Origin: an uncultured Anaerolineales bacterium
GTDB lineage: Bacteria > Chloroflexota > Anaerolineae > Anaerolineales > UBA6663
DNA length: 64,000 bases
Assembly: GCA_937952305.1 (NCBI GenBank)
Contig: CALFZO010000088.1
Coordinates: 1 to 64,000 of the forward strand
Reading direction: 5' to 3'
Positions within the stretch are counted from its first letter, which is position 1, and each line of letters starts with the position of its first letter. The notes beneath the pieces are model-generated. The model was not told where the DNA came from and ran no database searches. It was given only the letters and a program-made list of their open reading frames with translations. A program made the position numbers and the translations under genes. Below, piece after piece: positions 51,958 through 60,099 of this stretch.

Positions 51958-53634
51958 TCAGGCCTCAGCCACGAAAACCGTATAGGGCGGCAGGCTCAGG
52001 TCATCGGCCCGGCCAAAGTCGGCGAGGGGCGCGGCCGGCCACAGGACCCGGCGCACAGGCTGTGCCAGGCGGAGCGGCGCCGGCCGCTCAGACAGATTCA
52101 GGGCCACCAGACAGGCCTGTTCGGGCGCGCGCCGCCAGAAGGCCAGCACGTCCCCGGTGTCGGGCAGCAGTTCGACCTCACCTTCCAACAGCGCTGGCTG
52201 CGCGCGCCGCAGTTGAACCAGGCCGCGCAGCCAGTTCAGCAGCGATTGGGGATCGCGGGCCTGGTCGGCTACATTGACTCCGGCCGCGTGATTGGGGTGA
52301 ACGGGCAGCCAGGTCGCCACGCCGGCCGGAGCAAAGCCGGCATTCGGGCCGGCCGTCCATTGCATCGGTGTCCGGCAGATATCGCGGCAGAAGTAGCGGC
52401 TGGCGCGCTGGAAGGCGCCGGCCGGGCCAATCTTGGGTCGATCACGCAGGGCCGTGTAGGCCCAGACGGCCAGGGTGTCCAGAAAAGCCTCCGGCCCGGC
52501 CGGCAGCAGGTCCGTCATGCCGATCTCTTCGCCATAGTAAAGCACCGGTGTGCCGCGCAGGAGAAAAGCCAGGGCGAGCGCACACCGGGCCCGGGCCGCA
52601 TCCTGCCGCCCGTCACCGAACGCGCTAAATGACCGCGACTGGTCATGGTTCCCCATCGTGTTGCATTCCCAGGCGCCGGACGGCAGGGCCGGCAGCCGTT
52701 CGGCCAGGCTAGCCCGCAACTGGCCAGCCGGGAGCTGGGGTTGGATGAGCGCGAAGTTGAAGACGCTGTGCAGTTCATCGTGGCCATTGCCGTAGTAGGC
52801 GGGCTGCAGGGTTTCGCCCAGCAGGATCCGCTCGCCATAGCTGTCCACCAGCTGCCGTAACTCGCGCATCAGCGGATGCGTTTCAGGCTGACTCTCCTGG
52901 TGGCGGATCTTGCGCGCCACCAGGTCACGGCTCCCATCAAACAGGCCCTGCCGCGCGTTGAGGAACATCTCGGCCAGCTGGCCGGGCGTGTCCGAGTCGC
53001 GCAGATCCTGGGCTTCGAAGACATGGTTGATAGCGTCCAGCCGGAAGCCGTCCACGCCGCGGTCCAGCCAGAACCGCATGACGGCCCATACGGCCTCGCG
53101 AACAGCGGGGTTCCGCCAGTTCAAGTCCGGCTGGCCGGCAAAGAAGAAGTGGTAGTAGTACTGGCCCGTGGCCGGGTCTAGTTCCCAGGCCGAGCCGCCG
53201 AAGAGCGACTCCCAGTCATTGGGCGGACCGCCGGCCCGGCCGTCCCGCCAGATATACCAGTCGCGATAGGGATTGGTGCGGCTTTGGCGCGATTCCTGGA
53301 ACCACCGATGCTGATCGGAGGTGTGGTTGAGGACCAGGTCGAGGAGCACCCGCAGGCCGCGGCGGTGAGCTTCCGCCAGGAGCCGGTCGAAATCGGCCAG
53401 CGAGCCGTAGTCCGGGTGGACGGCCGTGAAGTCGGCCACATCGTATCCCCAATCCAACTGGGGCGATGGATAAAAGGGCGACAGCCAGAGCACGTCCACG
53501 CCCAGCCATTGCAGATAATCGAGGCGGGCGAGAATCCCCGGCAGATCGCCGATGCCGTCGCCATTGGAGTCGGCAAAGGAGCGGGGGTAAATCTGATAAC
53601 ACACGGCGCGCCGCCACCAGCCCGGGGCCGACAT
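51958..53634 (-). CDS. GH13 alpha-glucosidase (oligo-1,6-glucosidase-like)
   Basis: This 558-aa enzyme starts WWRRAVCYQIYPRSFADSNGDGIGDLPGILARLDYLQWLGVDVLWLSPFYPSP, the standard GH13 beginning, with DLVLNHTSDQHRWF. The catalytic nucleophile is the Asp of GFRLDAINHVF, the acid/base the Glu of LLGETL, and the transition-state stabiliser the Asp of NTMGNHDQSR. The C-terminal beta domain follows. It is of the oligo-1,6-glucosidase/alpha-glucosidase subgroup and acts on short malto- or isomalto-oligosaccharides in the cytoplasm. The operon's other enzymes make a general heteroglycan-trimming set likely. Confidence 0.95.
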   Translation of the reverse strand: MSAPGWWRRAVCYQIYPRSFADSNGDGIGDLPGILARLDYLQWLGVDVLWLSPFYPSPQLDWGYDVADFTAVHPDYGSLADFDRLLAEAHRRGLRVLLDLVLNHTSDQHRWFQESRQSRTNPYRDWYIWRDGRAGGPPNDWESLFGGSAWELDPATGQYYYHFFFAGQPDLNWRNPAVREAVWAVMRFWLDRGVDGFRLDAINHVFEAQDLRDSDTPGQLAEMFLNARQGLFDGSRDLVARKIRHQESQPETHPLMRELRQLVDSYGERILLGETLQPAYYGNGHDELHSVFNFALIQPQLPAGQLRASLAERLPALPSGAWECNTMGNHDQSRSFSAFGDGRQDAARARCALALAFLLRGTPVLYYGEEIGMTDLLPAGPEAFLDTLAVWAYTALRDRPKIGPAGAFQRASRYFCRDICRTPMQWTAGPNAGFAPAGVATWLPVHPNHAAGVNVADQARDPQSLLNWLRGLVQLRRAQPALLEGEVELLPDTGDVLAFWRRAPEQACLVALNLSERPAPLRLAQPVRRVLWPAAPLADFGRADDLSLPPYTVFVAEA

Positions 53635-53639
53635 ACCCG

Positions 53640-54665
53640 CTAACTCCTGAGCGGCATCTGGGCCGCTTCCGCGAGCGCCGGGGTGTGCGCGCGAAGGTTC
53701 GCCGGCGGCGTTGCCAGCGGGATCTCGCAGCCGGCCGCGCTGAAACTGCGCGGACCGCCGGTCTCCAGGCAGGCCTGCACGGAGGCGCGCACCAGGGCGG
53801 GTGTGCCCTGGAGCATCACGGCGACCGGGTCAAAGTTGCCGCAGACCGCCACGCCCCGTTCGGCGAAGACCTGGGCCGCTTGGCCATAATCGACTATCCA
53901 GTCCACGTCGATGATGTCCGCGCCGGCCTGGGCCATCAGCGGCAGCAGGTGAGTGGTCCGGCCACAGATATGCAGCCGCCCCACTCCGCCCGCGGCCCGG
54001 ATCGCGGCAAAGATCCGCTGCTGGTAGGGCAGGGCAAAGCGCGCGTACATGCGGGGATTAATCAGGGACGCCGCCGCGTCCCCCAGGCCGACCAGGTCGG
54101 CCCCGGCCGCGATCTGCGCCTGCGCGAAGGCAATCTCCACTTCGACACAGCGTTCCAGCAGGTCGCTGACGAACCCGGGATTTTCGATGGTGTCCGTCAT
54201 CAGCGACTGGAGGCCGCGCAGGTCGGCCGCCTCGGCGAACGCCCCCTCGACCCAGCCCATGATGGGCACCTGGCCGCCCACCTGGGAGCGAAAATGGCGC
54301 AGCGCCTCCAGCCGGTCGCTCATTCGCCGGCCGGTCGCGGGGTCCGGCGATTTGAGCCGCTTGAGATCGTCATAGTCCTGCAGGAGGGGCACCAGGCTGA
54401 GCGGCAGATCGTCCTCCGGAAATTCGATCTCGGCCCCGAAATCGGCCGTTTCCCGGAAGGGGTCGGAGATGGCCTGGACGATATCGATCTCAAAGTCCTC
54501 GACCATGGCCAGGTTGGCCGCGCACAGCACGCGCCAGTCGCGGTAGTAGTCGCTCAGGCGCCGGCCGATGTGTTTGGCGCCAAACGTCATGACGATGTCG
54601 AAATTGGGCGGCCGGTCGACGGGTTCGCCGGCCAGCCGGGCCCGAAACCGTTCATAGGCATTCAT
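53640..54665 (-). CDS. URO-D superfamily protein (MtaA/CmuA-like) in a glycan operon
   Basis: This 341-aa protein has the TIM-barrel URO-D fold: NAYERFRARLAGEPVDRPPNFD, GWVEGAFAEAADLRGLQSLMTDTIENPGFVSDLLERC, GADLVGLGDAAASLINPRMYARFALPYQQRIF and LHICGRTTHLLPLMAQAGADIIDVDW. It lacks the N-terminal Arg-rich RQAGR region of true HemE, and the His-x-Cys of LHICG is the zinc site seen in methyltransferase relatives such as MtaA. It is not likely to be a heme-pathway enzyme. Its gene lies between GH38 and GH13 with 4-nt overlap upstream. The role in glycan use is unknown; it could move a methyl group from a methylated sugar. Confidence 0.9.
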   Translation of the reverse strand: MNAYERFRARLAGEPVDRPPNFDIVMTFGAKHIGRRLSDYYRDWRVLCAANLAMVEDFEIDIVQAISDPFRETADFGAEIEFPEDDLPLSLVPLLQDYDDLKRLKSPDPATGRRMSDRLEALRHFRSQVGGQVPIMGWVEGAFAEAADLRGLQSLMTDTIENPGFVSDLLERCVEVEIAFAQAQIAAGADLVGLGDAAASLINPRMYARFALPYQQRIFAAIRAAGGVGRLHICGRTTHLLPLMAQAGADIIDVDWIVDYGQAAQVFAERGVAVCGNFDPVAVMLQGTPALVRASVQACLETGGPRSFSAAGCEIPLATPPANLRAHTPALAEAAQMPLRS

Positions 54666-57600
54666 AGAACCTCCCGGCCCGCTGGGACCAGCCGCAGCGA
54701 GACGATTTCGTAAGGCCTCACAGCCAGCGCCACCTGGCGACCCTGCGGCATGAGATCAGCCTGGTGATCCTCCAACAGAGTCACCCGCTCCACGCGCGCC
54801 AGCGGAAACGCCGCCGTCAGCGTGATGCGGCCGCGCCGCCGCTGGCTTTCATAGAACCGCACGATAAAGCCCGCACCGTCTTCGGCGCTTTTCACCGTCT
54901 CCAGGATGATGTTGGGCGCGTCACAGGCCACCAGCGCCCCGACCGCGCCGGCCTGAACCGGGCCCGGCCCGGCCGTCACGATCAGGGGATCGTTCAGGGC
55001 GTAGGCCTCGGCCGCGGTGCCCGCTTCCCAGCCGTCGGTGTGCGGCAGCAGGCTGTAGGTAAACGTCTGCTCACCCTGATCGGCCTCCGGATCTGGGATC
55101 GTGGGGCTGCGCAGGAGGCTGAGGCGGATCACCTGGCCCTGGATGTCATGGCCGTACTTGCAGTCGTTGAGCAGACTGACCCCATAGCCGCCTTCACTGA
55201 GGTCCACCCACTTGTGCGCACAGGTCTCAAAGCGGGCCCAGTCCCAACTGGTGTTGCGGTGGGTGGGGCGCTGAACGTTGCCCCACTGGATTTCGTAGGT
55301 GGCGGCCGGGGCCAGGACGTCCACCGGGAACGCCACTTTCAGCAGGATGTGGCGTTCGCGCCAGTCGATGGTCGTGGCGATATCCAGCCGCGGTCCGCCC
55401 GCGGTCAGCGAGAGGCGCTGCACATAGGCGCTGTTGAGGATCCGGCGCCGAACCTCGAGGGTGGCGCGCAGCGGACCGGCCTCCACCACCCGCACCGAGT
55501 CAGCCGCCTCGGCCAGCCACATCCGGTCATCGTAATAGATGTCAATGTCCCAGGCATCCCAGAACTTGGGCCGGTCTTCAAAAGCCTGGAATTGATTGGC
55601 CACCGCGCCGGGCGGCAGCACCTCCCGCCCGTTGGGCTTGTCCCAGATCCGCACAATATCGCCGGCGGCGTTCAGCTCCACCCGCACAAAATCATTCTCC
55701 AGGAGCTGCGGGGTGGCTGTCAGCGTCGCCGCCGCGGTCACGGGCGGTCCGTCTTCCAGGACGAGCGCTGTCACGCTGTACGGCGGCAAGGTGCCCGCCT
55801 GCAGCCAGGCTCCGCCGTCGGCCGGCTGAACGGTGACGGGGCCGCCGTCGGGTCGCGTCAACTGGCGGCCCGCTGGCAGTCCGCCCGGCCACCAGGCGAG
55901 GTCCTGCCGCGGGAAGCCGGTCGGGTTGACGATCAGCACCTCGCCGCCACAGTGCCGGGCCAGGACAGCCAGAGCGCCCTCCCGCGCGGCGGCGGCCAGC
56001 TCCCGGACTTCGGCATACTGGCGCTGCGAGTCGACGTAGACCTGGTTGATGCTGCTGCCCGGAATGATGTCGTGAAATTGATTGAGACAGACCAGCTGCC
56101 AGGCCTGCTGGAAGGCAGCGGCCGGATAGGCGTAGGCCGGGTCCAGCAGGGCGGCCAGGGTCGCCAGGAACTCGGCGTCATGCAGCGCAAACTCGCTCTG
56201 GCGGTTGGCGCGCTTGTTCCGGGCCTGCGTGGTGTACGTTCCCCGATGGTATTCCAGGTACAGTTCGCCATTCCAGACCGGGAGGCGCGGCCCCGCTGTT
56301 TGCTCAATCTCGCGGAAGAACTCGAGCGCCGAACGCTGCCGGGCCCGGGGCATGGCCGGAAACGCCGCCAGCTCTCGCAGGTTCTCCAGCATCTCCCGGG
56401 TCGGACCGCCGCCGCCGTCCCCGTATCCGAAGGCCATGATGAGTTCGGTCTGCACGTCCTTCTGCTGGAAGAGAGACCAGGCGCCCAGCACGGCTTCCGG
56501 CGTGGCCGGGGCGTTGTACGTGCCCATGGTCGCGCCGGTGTTCTCAGGCGCGGTGCTGAAGTGGGTGAGCACGCGCGTGCCGTCCAGCCCCTGCCACCAG
56601 AAGCTGTCGTACGGAATGCGGTTGTACTGATTCCACCCGAGCTTGATGGTGAAGAAGTAGTCGAGGCCGGCCTGCTTGATGAGCTGCGGCAGCGCCCACG
56701 CATACCCGAACACATCCGGCAGCCAGAGCACCGGCGCGGCGGCCGCGCGGCCGAAGTGCCGGTGAAAGAACGTGCGGCCCAGCAGAAACTGGCGCGCCAG
56801 CGACTCGGCGCCGCTGAGGTTGCAGTCGGCCTCCACCCACATCCCGCCGATCGGCTCCCAGCGTCCCTCGGCTACCCGGGCCTGGATCGCGGCAAACAGG
56901 GCCGGATCGGCCTGGCGCACAAAGTCATACAACTGCGGCTGGCTCTGCGTGAAGTGGTACTCGGGGAAGTGCTCCATCAGGTGCAGCGCGGTGTGGAAGG
57001 TGCGGGCGGCTTTGCGCCGGGTCTGATCGAGCGTCCACAGCCAGGCGACGTCGATGTGGGCGTGCCCGACGGCGGTGAGCGTCACCGGCAGCGGCGCGCC
57101 GGCCAGCGCAACCCCGGCGCGCAACGCCGCGTGGGCGGCCGGCACACTGCGATAGAACGCCTCGCCCAGCGGTTCCCGCGTGTCAAGCACGTTGAAGGCC
57201 GCATTCAGCGCGTTGAGCAGAGCCGGGCGGGCGGCCTCGTTCTCGGCGAGCGTCCGCCCGCTGCCCAGGGCCACGCGCGCGGCGGCGATGAAATCACGGG
57301 TGGGCTGGTCGATCAGCACCAGCGCACAGGCGCCGAGGACAAGGCGCGAGACGGGATCGGTGTTCCAGTCGCCGCCCAGCCCCGTCCAGCCGTGCAGGGC
57401 CAGCGTGTGCCATTGGCCATCGGCCAGCTCCGGACGTAAACGGACTTCCGGATGATGCCGGTCACAGCCGGCCAGCGGCCGGCCATCCACATACACGAGC
57501 GCTTCGGGATGGCTGAAGTTGCCGGCCTCACCGAGCGGCAGGTACAGGGCCACACCCGCGCTCCCCCACTCGGCCGGGATGGTGAACGTCGTCCGCAGAA

Positions 57601-57817
57601 CGAAGTCGGTGGCGGGCGCGCCCCAGTGGGCATTGACCGCGAGCACGGGCCAATCGTCCGCGTCCACCTCCGGCGCAATGGGCGGCGCGACGGCGGGCGA
57701 GGGCAGCGCGCGATAGCGGAACGGGGGCAGCGGCGCGCGGCGGCGATACACGCGCGGTTCGATCAGGGCCAGGCGCTGCGTGACCTTCTCGACGGTCCAG
57801 CGGATCGAATGCTGCAT
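54662..57817 (-). CDS. GH38 alpha-mannosidase
   Basis: This 1051-aa enzyme has all GH38 hallmarks: AVGHAHIDVAWLWTLDQTRRKAARTF with the zinc ligands His-x-Asp, GGMWVEADCNLSGAESLARQF with the catalytic Asp of the VEAD segment, LWLPDVFGYAWALPQLIKQAGLDYFFTIKL, and the C-terminal beta domains. It is long but within the range of bacterial class II alpha-mannosidases. The N-terminal 200 residues form a beta sandwich. AGGAG 6 nt before the ATG supports the start. It heads the operon with a URO-D protein, GH13 and GH127; no transporter or regulator is adjacent. It trims alpha-mannose from oligosaccharides, probably in the cytoplasm as it has no signal peptide. Confidence 0.97.
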   Translation of the reverse strand: MQHSIRWTVEKVTQRLALIEPRVYRRRAPLPPFRYRALPSPAVAPPIAPEVDADDWPVLAVNAHWGAPATDFVLRTTFTIPAEWGSAGVALYLPLGEAGNFSHPEALVYVDGRPLAGCDRHHPEVRLRPELADGQWHTLALHGWTGLGGDWNTDPVSRLVLGACALVLIDQPTRDFIAAARVALGSGRTLAENEAARPALLNALNAAFNVLDTREPLGEAFYRSVPAAHAALRAGVALAGAPLPVTLTAVGHAHIDVAWLWTLDQTRRKAARTFHTALHLMEHFPEYHFTQSQPQLYDFVRQADPALFAAIQARVAEGRWEPIGGMWVEADCNLSGAESLARQFLLGRTFFHRHFGRAAAAPVLWLPDVFGYAWALPQLIKQAGLDYFFTIKLGWNQYNRIPYDSFWWQGLDGTRVLTHFSTAPENTGATMGTYNAPATPEAVLGAWSLFQQKDVQTELIMAFGYGDGGGGPTREMLENLRELAAFPAMPRARQRSALEFFREIEQTAGPRLPVWNGELYLEYHRGTYTTQARNKRANRQSEFALHDAEFLATLAALLDPAYAYPAAAFQQAWQLVCLNQFHDIIPGSSINQVYVDSQRQYAEVRELAAAAREGALAVLARHCGGEVLIVNPTGFPRQDLAWWPGGLPAGRQLTRPDGGPVTVQPADGGAWLQAGTLPPYSVTALVLEDGPPVTAAATLTATPQLLENDFVRVELNAAGDIVRIWDKPNGREVLPPGAVANQFQAFEDRPKFWDAWDIDIYYDDRMWLAEAADSVRVVEAGPLRATLEVRRRILNSAYVQRLSLTAGGPRLDIATTIDWRERHILLKVAFPVDVLAPAATYEIQWGNVQRPTHRNTSWDWARFETCAHKWVDLSEGGYGVSLLNDCKYGHDIQGQVIRLSLLRSPTIPDPEADQGEQTFTYSLLPHTDGWEAGTAAEAYALNDPLIVTAGPGPVQAGAVGALVACDAPNIILETVKSAEDGAGFIVRFYESQRRRGRITLTAAFPLARVERVTLLEDHQADLMPQGRQVALAVRPYEIVSLRLVPAGREVL

Positions 57818-58040
57818 AGTGCTCCTGACTGCAGGGCGGCCACAGCCCGGCCACGCGCGCTGTGTTTCCGGCGCACCGAGGCGGTGGCGGAATGACGGGC
57901 GTAACGCCGGGCCGTGGCGGGCGCGGCGGCGCCGCCGACAGCCGAAAGGCCATCGGCGGCAGCCAACCCAGCCGCGGGCTCTTCAGCCCGCTCGCCCTGT
58001 TTGCGGAACCCGGTGGGGGACGCCAGCTCGCGGCAGCCGC

Positions 58041-58616
58041 TTACTGGCTGGCGCCGGCCGCCGCGCCGAGCGCCGCCAGGATCGGCAGGCCGACGAGGGT
58101 GGTGGCGCAGAAGGTGGCAAAGAGGGCCACCGCGCCGGCGATGATGGCCGTAATGGCGGCCTTGGTGGTGTCGAACTCGGCCGACTCGCGCAGGGCGATG
58201 ATGCCGGCCACGATGGCCACCAGACTGCCGATGAGCGCGAACACGCCGCCGACGCACGGGATGATGTTCAGGACGCCCAGGCCGTTCCAGATGTAGGCGA
58301 AGCCCAGGGTGCGCGCCATCTCCTGGAAATCGGTCTTGCCCTGGAAGAGGGCGCGCGCCACGATGGCGGCCACACCCGCGTACAGGGCGAAGCCGATCAG
58401 GCTGCCGAGGGTGCCCAGGACCACCAGGACCAGCACACCCACGAGGGTCTGCGTGCCGATCTGGCCGAAGTTGCCCAGGCCGGTGAGCACGGCCGCGGCG
58501 GCGACCACGAGCAGCGCCTGCGTCAGGGCGTTGGTGTCGCTGGCGACCTCGCGGAAGACGCTGGCGTCAAATCGCAGCACACGCATCAGGCGGCCGGCCA
58601 GTTGGTTGATGTCCAT
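58041..58616 (-). CDS. Yip1-family membrane protein
   Basis: This 191-aa protein has about five transmembrane helices: ALLVVAAAAVLTGLGNFG, GVLVLVVLGTLGSLIGFALYAGVAA, AYIWNGLGVLNIIPCVGGVFALIGSLVAIVAGIIAL and the C-terminal AAITAIIAGAVALFATFCATTLVGL. The arrangement matches the Yip1/DUF1282 family of small membrane proteins. The N-terminal DINQLAGRLMRVLRFDASVFREVASD is the usual cytoplasmic part. The gap to GH38 (57818-58040) holds a 7-bp GC hairpin at 57974-57991 without a U-run and no clear promoter. The function is unknown. Confidence 0.88.
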   Translation of the reverse strand: MDINQLAGRLMRVLRFDASVFREVASDTNALTQALLVVAAAAVLTGLGNFGQIGTQTLVGVLVLVVLGTLGSLIGFALYAGVAAIVARALFQGKTDFQEMARTLGFAYIWNGLGVLNIIPCVGGVFALIGSLVAIVAGIIALRESAEFDTTKAAITAIIAGAVALFATFCATTLVGLPILAALGAAAGASQ

Positions 58617-58833
58617 AGTCCCTCCCAGGATTGGCTTGGAAACGCGCGGTTGACCGTTATCCTACACCAGAAACTGAAGGGCGGGCGCCCTTGACTTTGC
58701 GCCCAAGGCCGCGCGTTAGGAGACGCTCCGCGCTTCAACCGGCTGGGGCGGGCGGCTCGCTGCGGCCTGCCCGGGCCTGACCAACCGGGGAGGCCCGGCC
58801 GCCGGCGGGCGAGGCGCCTGAAAACGCCGGTGC

Positions 58834-58839
58834 TATAAT
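58834..58839 (+). promoter_or_regulatory. Extended -10 promoter (TGC-TATAAT) of the acyl-CoA dehydrogenase
   Basis: TGCTATAAT carries a perfect -10 plus the TGn extension. It lies 42 nt before the ATG. An AGGAGG ribosome-binding site follows. The rest of the 265-nt gap shows a possible minus-strand TAGGAT near 58660 for the Yip1 gene. Confidence 0.65.
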
Positions 58840-58881
58840 CGCCGCAACGTTCGCGTCCTTTCCGCCCCACAGGAGGCCAGC

Positions 58882-60069
58882 ATGGCTGTCGCCGAAGCGC
58901 CCACCCCGGGCATGAGCCTGACCCTGACGCCGGAGCACGAGAGTCTGCGCGAGGCCGCCCGCAAGTTCGCCGAAAAAGAGATCGCGCCCATCGCCGCCCA
59001 CCTGGACGAGACCGGCGAATTCCCCGTGGACACCATTAAGAAGATGGGCGCCCTCGGGCTGATGGGCATCGAAGTGCCGGAGGCCTACGGCGGCGCCGGC
59101 CTGGACACCGTCGCCTACGTCCTGGCCATGGAGGAGATCTGCAAGGTCGACGCCTCCCACGGCACGATCATGTCGGTGAACAACTCGCTGGTCTGCCATG
59201 GCCTGGTCAAGTTCGGCACCGAGGCCCAGAAACAGAAGTACCTGGTCCCGATCGCGTCCGGCCAGAAGGTGGGCGCCTATTCGCTGACCGAGCCGATGTC
59301 CGGCTCGGACGCCGGCACGATGAAGAGCCGCGCCGTCCGCGACGGCGACGTGTACGTCATCAACGGCCGCAAATCCTGGGTGACGTCCGGCCCGGTCGCC
59401 GACATCGTCATCTTGTTCACGATGACGGCGCCGGAGAAGAAGCACAAGGGCATCACGGCCTTCCTCATCGACACCGACCGGCCGGGCTTCGTGCGCGGCA
59501 AGAAAGAGCCCAAGCTCGGCATCCGCGCCTCGGCCACCAGCGAGATCGTGTTCGAGGACTACCGCTGCCCGGTCGAGAACCGCCTGGGCGGGGAGGGGGA
59601 GGGCTTCAAGATCGCCATGGCCGTGCTGGACGCCGGCCGGATTGGCATCGCCGCGCAGGCGCTGGGCATCGCCGCCGCCGCCTATGAGGCCAGCCTGAGC
59701 TACCTGCGCGAACGCGAGGCCTTCGGCCAGAAGATCGGCGAGTTCCAGGGCCTGCAGTTCAAGGTCGCGGACATGAAGACGCGCCTGGAGGCCGCCCGCC
59801 TGCTCACCTACAGCGCGGCCCTGGCCAAGGAGCGCGCCAAGCAGACCGGCGGGCGCTACACGCTGGAGGCCAGCATGGCCAAGCTCTTCGCCTCGGAGAC
59901 GGCCATGTTCTGCGCGCATCAGGCTGTGCAGATCCACGGCGGGATGGGTTACTCCAAAGAACTGCCGGTGGAGCGCTACTTCCGCGATGCCAAGATCACC
60001 GAGATCTATGAGGGCACCAGCGAGATCCAGCGCATGGTTATTGCGCGCAGCGAACTGGGTCTGCGCTAG
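58882..60069 (+). CDS. Acyl-CoA dehydrogenase (short/branched-chain type)
   Basis: This 395-aa enzyme has SLTEPMSGSDAGTMKSRA, the FAD/acyl-binding segment, and the C-terminal IHGGMGYSKELPVERYFRDAKITEIYEGTSEIQRMVIARSELG, where the Glu of YEGTSEIQ is the catalytic base of short-chain acyl-CoA dehydrogenases. It oxidises an acyl-CoA to the 2-enoyl-CoA with FAD and passes electrons to ETF. AGGAGG 6 nt before the ATG and a TATAAT promoter support the start. Downstream on the same strand lies a large membrane protein, so it may be transcribed with it, though they look unrelated. Confidence 0.96.
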   Translation: MAVAEAPTPGMSLTLTPEHESLREAARKFAEKEIAPIAAHLDETGEFPVDTIKKMGALGLMGIEVPEAYGGAGLDTVAYVLAMEEICKVDASHGTIMSVNNSLVCHGLVKFGTEAQKQKYLVPIASGQKVGAYSLTEPMSGSDAGTMKSRAVRDGDVYVINGRKSWVTSGPVADIVILFTMTAPEKKHKGITAFLIDTDRPGFVRGKKEPKLGIRASATSEIVFEDYRCPVENRLGGEGEGFKIAMAVLDAGRIGIAAQALGIAAAAYEASLSYLREREAFGQKIGEFQGLQFKVADMKTRLEAARLLTYSAALAKERAKQTGGRYTLEASMAKLFASETAMFCAHQAVQIHGGMGYSKELPVERYFRDAKITEIYEGTSEIQRMVIARSELGLR

Positions 60070-60099
60070 GCCGGTCGCGGACGGGCACAGGGAGGGGCT

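Noticed and set aside
53640..54665. hemE, uroporphyrinogen decarboxylase of heme synthesis
   Set aside because: The N-terminal Arg-rich substrate motif is missing and the context is carbohydrate degradation, so I call it only a URO-D superfamily member.
54764..57439. Long open frame antisense to the GH38 gene
   Set aside because: It mirrors a gene with complete GH38 motifs, has a composition forced by high GC and no recognisable domain.
57974..57991. Terminator after the Yip1 gene
   Set aside because: The 7-bp GC hairpin has no U-run on the minus strand; too weak to call.
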